Positions 8,655-14,370 of a stretch of 14,370 nt of DNA are shown one piece after another (within the stretch, counting starts at the first letter, position 1; each line of letters starts with the position of its first letter). Source of the DNA: Symbiodinium natans (Eukaryota > Sar > Dinophyceae > Suessiales > Symbiodiniaceae); the NCBI GenBank assembly GCA_905221605.1, contig CAJNDS010001550.1, forward strand, positions 1 through 14,370, written 5' to 3'. A model generated the notes under the pieces. It was given only the letters and a program-made list of their open reading frames with translations. It did no database searches and was not told where the DNA came from. The translations under genes were made by a program, and so were the position numbers.

Positions 8655-10784
8655 GCCTAAAGGAGGTGAAACCTGCAGCTCTCGGGAGGCCTAAAGGAGA
8701 GGTGGAGCTCTCGGGGGGGCCTAAACCAGGAGCTCTCAGGGGCAAGTAAAGGAGGTGGGAGCTCTCTCGGGTGAAACCGGGAGCTCTCGAAGGGGCCTAA
8801 ACGAGGTTTTGGGGGCTAAGGGGGTGAAACCTGGAGCTTTTTGGGGGGCCTAAAGGGGGTGATCTCGGGAGGGCTAAAGGAAGTGAAACTTGGAGCTCTC
8901 GGGGGTGCCTAAAGAAGGTGAACTTGGGGGGCCTAAAGGAAGTGAAACCTGGAGCTCTTGGGGCGGCCTAAAGGAGGTGAAACCTGGAGCTCTTGGGGTG
9001 GCCTAAAGGAGGTGAAACCTGGATGAAACCTGGAGCTCTTGGGGGAGCCTAAAGGAGGTGAAACCTGGAGCTCTCGGGGGGGCTAAAGGAGGTGAAACCT
9101 GGAGCTCTCGGGGGGGCTTAAAGGAGGTGAAACCTTGAGCTCTTGGGGGGGCCTAAAGGAGTTCTTGGGGGGGCCTAAAGGGGGTGAAACCTGGAACTGT
9201 CGGGGGGGGCCTAAAGGAGGTGAAACCTGGAGGTTTCGGGGGGGGCCTAAAGGAGGTGAAACCTGGAGCTCTCGGGGGGCCTAAAGGAGGTGAAACCTGG
9301 AGCTTTTTGGGGGGGGCTTAAAGGAGGTGAAACCTGAAGCTCTTGGGGGGGGCCTAAAGGAGGTGAAACCTGGAGCTCTTGGGGGGGCCTAAAGGGGTTG
9401 AAACCTGGAGCTCTTGGGGGAGCCTAAAGGAGGTGAAACCTGGAAGGCTCTGGGGGGCCTAAAGGAGGTGAAACCTGAAGCTCTTGGGGGGCCTAAAGGA
9501 GGTGAAACCTGGAGCTCTCGGGAGGGCCTAAAGGAGGTGAAACCTGGAGCTTTCGGGGGGCCTAAAGGAGAAGGAGGTGGGGGCCTAAAGGATGTGAAAC
9601 CTGGAGCTCTTGGGGGGGCCTAAAGGAGGTGAAACCTGGAGCTGTTGGGGAGGGTAAAGGAGGTGAAACCTGGAACTCTTCGGGGGGCCTAAAGGAGGTG
9701 AAACCTGGAGCTCTCGGGTGCCTAAAGGAGGTGAAACCTGGAGCTCTCGGGGGGCCTCAAGGAGGTGAAATCTGGAGCTGTCGGGGGGCCGAAAGGAAGT
9801 GAAACCTGGAGCTCTCAGGGGGCCTACAGGAGGTGAAACCTGGAGCTCTCGGGGGGGCCTAAAGGAGGTGAAACCTGGAGCTCTCGGGGAGGCCTAAAGG
9901 AGGTGAAACCTGGAGCTCTCGGGGGGCCTAAAGGAGGTGAGACCTGGAAATATTGGGGGCCTGAAGGAAGTGAAACCTGGAGCTCTTGGGGGGGCCTAAA
10001 GGAGGTGAAACCTGGAGCTCTTGGGGGGGCCTAAAGGAGGTGAAACCTGGAGCTCTCAGGAGGGCCTAATGGAGGTGAAATCTGGAGCTCTTGGGGGGCC
10101 TAAAGGAGGTGAAACCTAGAGCTCTCGGGGGACCTAAAGGAGGTGAAACCTGGAGCTCTCGGGGGCCTAATGGAAGTGAAACCTGGAGCTCTTTAAAGCA
10201 GGTGAAACCTGGAGCTCTCGGGGGGCCTAAAGAGCTCTTGGCGGGGCCTAAAGGAGGTGAAACCTGGAGGGTGAAACCTGGAGCCCAAAGGAAGGGAAAC
10301 CTAGAGCTCTCACAGGGCCCAAAGGAGGTGAAACCTGGAGCTCTGGGGGGGCCTAAAGGAGGTGAAAGCTGGGGCCTAAAAAGGAGGTGAAACCTGGGCT
10401 TAAAGGAGGTGAAAGTCTCGGGGGGCCTATAGGAGGTGAAACCTGGAGCTCTCGGGAGGTCAAAGGAAGTGAAGCCTGTAGCTCTCGGAAGGCCTAAAGG
10501 AGGTGGAACCTGGAGTTCTCCAAAGCCTAAAGGAGGTGAAACCTGGAGCTCTCGAAGGATTAGGAGGTGAGGTCGGGGGCTAAAGGAAGTGAAGCCTGGA
10601 GATCTGGTGGGGCTTGAGCTCTCGGGGGGGGGGAAACCTGGATCTTTGGGGGGGCAGAAGCCTGAGCAAGGAGGTGAAGCCTGGAGCTCTCGGGTGGCCT
10701 AAGGGAGGTGAAGCCTGGAGCTTTTGGGGGGAGGTGAAACCTGGAGCTCTGGGGGGGCCTAACGGAGGTGAAGCCTGGAGCTCT
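8655..10784. repeat. 35-bp G-rich minisatellite (array A)
   Basis: The unit contains, in order, CCTAAAGGAGGTGAAACC, TGGAGCTCTC and a run of five to eight G's. The period is 35 bp (CCT at 9858 and 9893) and varies by 1-2 bp, mainly with the length of the G run. About 60 units fit in the array. Most units carry GAGCTC. Units are cleaner in the middle (about 9040-10100) and more broken at both ends, where truncated units such as CTGGATGAAACCTGG (about 9019) and GAAACCTGGAGGGTGAAACC (about 10259) appear. The unit has TAA and TGA in two + frames. The AGGAGGTGA string is repeat sequence, not a ribosome binding site. It passes directly into the next array. Confidence 0.97.
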
Positions 10785-11689
10785 AGGGGTTTTGGGCCGT
10801 CACAGTCTCGTCTGCTTCTCGGGGTTTTGGGCTGTCACGGTCTCGTCCGCTTCTTGGGGTTTTGGGCTGTCACGGTCTCGTCCGCTTCTCGGGGTTTTGG
10901 GCTGTCACGGTCGCTTCTCGGGGTTTTGGGCTGTCACGGTCTCGTCCGCTTCTCGGGGTTTTGGGCTGTCACAGTCTCGTCTGCTTCTCGGGGTTTTGGG
11001 CTGTCACGGTCTCGTCCGCTTCTTGGGGTTTTGGGCTGTCACGGTCTCGTCCGCTTCTCGGGGTTTTGGGCTGTCACGGTCTCGTCCGCTTCTCGGGGTT
11101 TTGGGCTGTCACGGTCTTGTCCGCTTCTCGGGGTTTTGGGCTCGGTCTCGTCCGCTTCTCGGGGTTTTGGGCTGTCACGGTCTCGTCCGCTTCTCGGGGT
11201 TTTGGGCTGTCACGGTCTCGTCCGCTTCTCGGGGCTTTGGGCTGTCACGGTCTCGTCCGCTTCTCGGGGTTTTGGGCTGTCACGGTCTCGTCCGCTTCTC
11301 GGGGTTTTGGGCTGTCACGGTCTCGTCCGCTTCTCGGGGTTTTGGGCTGTCACGCTCTTGTCCGTCTCGTCCGCTTCTCGGGGTTTTGGGCAGTCACGGT
11401 CTCGTCCGCTTCTCGGGGTTTTGGGCTGTCACGGTCTCGTCCGCTTCTCGGGGTTTTGGGCTGTCACGGTCTCGTCCGCTTCTCGGGGTTTTGGGCTGTC
11501 ACGGTCTCGTCCGCTTCTCGGGGTTTTGGGCTGTCACGGTCTCGTCCGCTTCTCGGGGTTTTGGGCTGTAACGGTCTCGTCCGCTTCTCGGGGTTTTGGG
11601 CTGTGACGGTCTCGTCCGCTTCTCGGTGTTTTGGGCTGTCATGGTCTCGTCCGCTTCTCGGGGTTTTGGGCTGTCACGGTCTCGTCCGC

Positions 11690-12760
11690 TTGTCGGGGTT
11701 TTGGGCTGTCACGGTCTCGTCCGCTTCTCGAGGTTTGGGCTGTCACGGTCTCGTCCGCATCTCGGGGTTTTGGGCTGTCACGGTCTCGTCCGCTTCTCGG
11801 GGTTTTGGGCTGTCACGGTCTCGTCCGCTTCTCGGGCTGTCACGGTCTCGTCCGCTTCTCGGGGTTTTGGGCTGTCACGGTCTCGTCCGCTTGTCGGATT
11901 TTGGGCTGTCACGGTCTCGTCCGCTTCTCGGGGTTTTGGGCTGTCACGGTTTTGGGCTGTCACGGTCTCGTCCGCTTCCGCTTCTCGGGGTCGTGGGCTG
12001 TCACGGTCTCGTCTGCTTCTCCGGGTCGTGGGCTGTCACGGTCTCGTCCGCTTCTCTGGGTTTTGGGCTGTTACGGTCTCGTCCGCTTCTCGGGGTTTTG
12101 GGCTGTCACGGTCTCGTCCGCTTCTCGGGTTTTGAGCTGTCACGGTCTCGTCCGCTTCTGGGTGTTCTGGGCTGTGACGGGCTCGTCCGCTTCTCGGGGT
12201 TGTGGGCTGTCACGGTCTCGTCCGCTTCTCCGGGTTTTGGGCTGTCACGGGCTCGTCCGCTTCTCGGGGTTTTGGGCTGTCACGGTCTCGTCCGCTTCTA
12301 GGGGTTTTGGGCCGTCACGGTCTCGTCCGCTTCTAGGGGTTTTGGGCTGTCACGGTCTCGTCCGCTTCTAGGGGTTTTGGGCTATCACGGTCTCGTCCGC
12401 TTCTCGGGGTTGTGGGCTGTCACGGTCTCGTCCGCTTCTCCGGGTTTTGGCCTGTCACGGTCTCGTCCGCTTCTCGGGGTTTTGGGCTGTCACGGTTTCG
12501 TCCGCTTCTAGGGGTTTTGGGCTCACGGTCTCGTCCGCTTCTCGGGGTTTTGAGCTGTCACGGTCTCGTCCGCTTCTCCGGGTTTTGGGCTGTCACGGGC
12601 TCGTCCGCTTCTCGGGGTTGTGGGCTGTCACGGTCTCGTCCGCTTCTAGGGGTTTTGGGCCGTCATGGTCTCGTCCGCTTCTCGGGGTTTTGGGCTGTCA
12701 CGGTCTCGTCCGCTTCTAGGGGTTTTGGGCCGTCACGGTCTTGTCTGCTTCTAGGGGTTT
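11690..12760. repeat. Higher-order block in array B, copy 1
   Basis: A chain of distinctive units here recurs in the same order about 1.29-1.37 kb to the right. Landmarks are TTGTCGGGG (11690), CCGCATCTCGG (11755), the shortened CTTCTCGGGCTGTCACGG (11828), CACGGTTTTGGGCTG (11945), GGCTGTTACGG (12067), TTTTGAGCTG (12130), CACGGGCTCG (12177) and GGGCCGTCATGG (12656). The offset varies by 35-bp steps, so single units were lost or gained after the duplication. Confidence 0.8.
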
Positions 12761-13053
12761 TGGGCTGTCACGGTCTCGTCCGCTTCTCGGGAATTGGGCT
12801 GTCACGGTCTCGTCCGCTTCTCGGGGTTTTGGGCTGTCACGGTCTCGTCCGCTTCTCGGGTTTTTGGGCTGTCACGGTCTCGTCCGCTTCTCGGGGTTTT
12901 GGGCTGTCACGGTCTCGTCCGCTTCTCGGGGTTTTGGGCTGTCACGGTCTCGTCCGCTTCTCGGGGTTTTGGGCTGTCACGGTCTCATCCGCTTCTTGGG
13001 CTGTAATGGTCTCGTCCGCTTCTCGGGATTTTGGGCTGTCACGGTCTCGTCCG

Positions 13054-14060
13054 CTTGTCGGGGTTTTGGGCTGTCACGGTCTCGTCCGCTTCTCGGGGTT
13101 TTGGGCTGTCACGGTCTCGTCCGCATCTCGGGGTTTTGGGCTGTCACGGTCTCGTCCGCTTCTCGGGCTGTCACGGTCTCGTCCGCTTCTCGGGGTTTTG
13201 GGCTGTCATGGTCTCGTCCGCTTCTCGGGTTTTGGGCTGTCACGGTCTCGTCCGCTTCTCGGGGTTTTGGGCTGTCACGGTTTTGGGCTGTCACGGTCTC
13301 GTCCGCTTCTCCGGGTTTTGGGCTGTCACGGTCTCGTCCGCTTCTCCGGGTTTTGGGCTGTCACGGTCTCGTCCGCTTCACGGGGTCGTGAGCCTGTCAC
13401 GGTCTCGTCCGCTTCTCGGGGTTTTGGGCTGTTACGGTCTCGTCCGCTTCTCGGGGTTTTGGGCTGTCACGGTCTCGTCCGCTTCTCGGGTTTTGAGCTG
13501 TCACGGTCTCGTCCGCTTCTAGGGGTTCTGGGCTGTCACGGGCTCGTCCGCTTCTCGGGGTTGTGGGCTGTCACGGTCTCGTCCGCTTCTCCGGGTTTTG
13601 GGCTGTCACGGGCTCGTCCGCTTCTCGGGGTTTTGGGCTGTCACGGTCTCGTCCGCTTCTAGGGGTTTTGGGCTGTCACGGTCTCGTCCGCTTCTAGGGG
13701 TTTTGGGCTGTCACGGTCTCGTCCGCTTCCAGGGGGTTTGGGCTGTCACGGTCTCGTCCGCTTCTAGGGGTTTTGGGCTGTCACGGTCTCGTCCGCTTCT
13801 CGGGGTTTTGGGCTGTCACGGTCTCGTCCGCTTCTCGGGGTTTTGAGCTGTCATGGTCTCGTCCGCTTCTCGGGGTTTTGGGCTGTCACGGGCTCGTCCG
13901 CTTCTCGGGGTTGTGTGCTGTCACGGTCTCGTCCGCTTCTAGGGGTTTTGGGCCGTCATGGTCTCGTCCGCTTCTCGGGGTTTTGGGCTGTCACAGTCTC
14001 GTCCGCTTCTAGGGGTTTTGGGCCGTCATGGTCTTGTCTGCTTCTAGGTGTTTTGGGCTG
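13054..14060. repeat. Higher-order block in array B, copy 2
   Basis: This is the second copy of the block at 11690-12760. Counterpart landmarks are TTGTCGGGG near 13055, CCGCATCTCGG near 13121, CTTCTCGGGCTGTCACGG near 13159, CACGGTTTTGGGCTG near 13276, GGCTGTTACGG near 13427, TTTTGAGCTG near 13491 and GGGCCGTCATGG near 13950. The two copies are separated by a stretch of plain consensus units (about 12790-13050). Confidence 0.8.
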
Positions 14061-14106
14061 TCACGGTCTCGTCCGCTTCTAGGGGTTTTGGGCTGTCACG
14101 GTCTCG

Positions 14107-14139
14107 ACGCCGCCGTGTTTTCAGAAGCAAAACAACAGG
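14107..14139. other. 33-bp spacer between minisatellites
   Basis: A short stretch fits neither neighbouring unit. It begins with ACGCCGCCGTG just after the last TCACGGTCTCG of array B and ends with AAAACAACAGG before the first GCAAATGGAA. The string AGAAGCAAAACAA near its end resembles the ATAAGCAAATGG of the next unit, so part of it may be a decayed edge unit. Confidence 0.7.
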
Positions 14140-14370
14140 GCAAATGGAAGGGGCTTGGGCGGTGCTATAAGCAAATGGAAGGAACTGAGCGGTGCTACAA
14201 GCAAATGGAAGGGGCCTGGGCTGCTATAAGCAAATGGAAGGGCCTGGGCGGTGCTATGAGCAAATGGAAGGGGCCTGGGCATAAGCAAATGGAAGGGGCC
14301 TGGGCGGTGCTATAAGCATATGGTAGGGGCCTGGGCGGTGCTATAAGCAAATGGAAGGGGCCTGGGCGGT
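14140..14370. repeat. 31-bp minisatellite (array C), cut by window edge
   Basis: The unit contains GCAAATGGAA, then GGGGCCTGGGCGG, then TGCTATAA. GCAAATGGAA starts at 14140, 14171, 14201, 14230, 14260, 14284 and 14346, and a GCATATGGTA variant starts at 14315. The period is 31 bp with a few shortened units (29-30, and one of about 24). About seven and a half units are visible, and the array continues past the right edge. The 95-codon frame across it is a repeat artefact. Confidence 0.95.

Larger units (their letters stand above)
10784..14106. repeat. 35-bp nearly adenine-free minisatellite (array B)
   Basis: The unit contains, in order, GGGGTTTTGGGCTG, TCACGGTCTCG and TCCGCTTCTC. The period is exactly 35 bp (GGGG at 11161 and 11196). 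About 95 units fit. Copies from about 10860 to 11580 are nearly identical. From about 12000 rightward, variants TCTAGGGG, CACGGGCTCG, TCCGGG and GGCCGTCA appear in recurring combinations. The consensus has one A, twelve T, twelve G and ten C on the + strand, and so contains no stop codon in any + frame. This explains the open frames of up to 479 codons; they are not genes. Each unit has four CpG sites. Truncated units occur at 10908-10920, 11134-11145, 11349-11375 and 11950. Confidence 0.97.

Noticed and set aside
8533-8745. 70-codon - strand frame across the spacer
   Set aside because: About 90 bases of it lie in minisatellite DNA, it has no recognisable domain, and the spacer part belongs to a short dispersed repeat.
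8655-10784. AGGAGGTGA strings resembling Shine-Dalgarno sites
   Set aside because: They occur in nearly every unit of a minisatellite, with no consistent start codon or gene following. The context looks eukaryotic.
10614-14082. Long + strand open frames of 163 to 479 codons in array B
   Set aside because: All are translations of the same 35-bp unit in three frames. The unit has one A and no stop codon, so openness is forced by composition. The peptides are the same 35-residue cycle shifted in frame.
10784-14106. GGGGTTTT resembling ciliate (Oxytricha-type) telomere repeat
   Set aside because: It occurs once per 35-bp unit, separated by unrelated sequence, and not as a tandem TTTTGGGG array at a chromosome end.
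14028-14315. 95-codon + strand frame at the right end
   Set aside because: It is built from the last array B units, a 33-bp spacer and array C units. The repetitive KQMEG and SKWKG peptide is a repeat artefact.
8655-14370. CRISPR array
   Set aside because: Unit lengths of 31-35 bp are CRISPR-like, but units abut with no unique spacers, and there are no cas genes.

Overview
No supportable protein-coding gene, RNA gene or known operon was found. The window is almost entirely tandem repeats and fits a heterochromatic, pericentromeric or subtelomeric stretch of a large eukaryotic genome. A plant is my best guess, from the AT-rich, poly-purine intergenic DNA at the left end and the satellite style. 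This is inference only, because no gene anchors the taxonomy.

Layout from left to right. Positions 1-266 are an A-homopolymer-like tract, pure A for the first 71 bases and then increasingly broken by C. Positions 267-1447 are the only sizeable non-tandem DNA: AT-rich sequence with a perfect AT palindrome and a poly-purine tract, followed by a more GC-rich segment with a decayed, nearly open frame (757-1218, one internal stop, no start codon). Positions 1448-8497 hold a diverged 53-bp satellite mixed with a recurrent 29-bp deleted monomer. This array is interrupted once, at 2220-2432, by an insertion flanked by a 7-bp direct repeat. Positions 8498-8654 are a short unique spacer that carries, inverted, motifs also present in that insertion. 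Positions 8655-10784 hold a G-rich minisatellite of about 35 bp. It passes directly, with no spacer, into a second and unrelated-looking 35-bp minisatellite at 10784-14106, whose + strand has only one adenine per consensus unit. After a 33-bp spacer, a 31-bp minisatellite (14140-14370) runs off the right edge.

Nothing here works together as a gene system. The long predicted frames (up to 479 codons) follow from repeat units that lack stop codons. The interest lies in repeat biology: a two-length monomer satellite with larger internal duplications, a nested insertion, a roughly 1.3-kb higher-order duplication in the youngest-looking array, a strong base-composition asymmetry that reverses near 8.5 kb, and substitutions that cluster at CpG sites.
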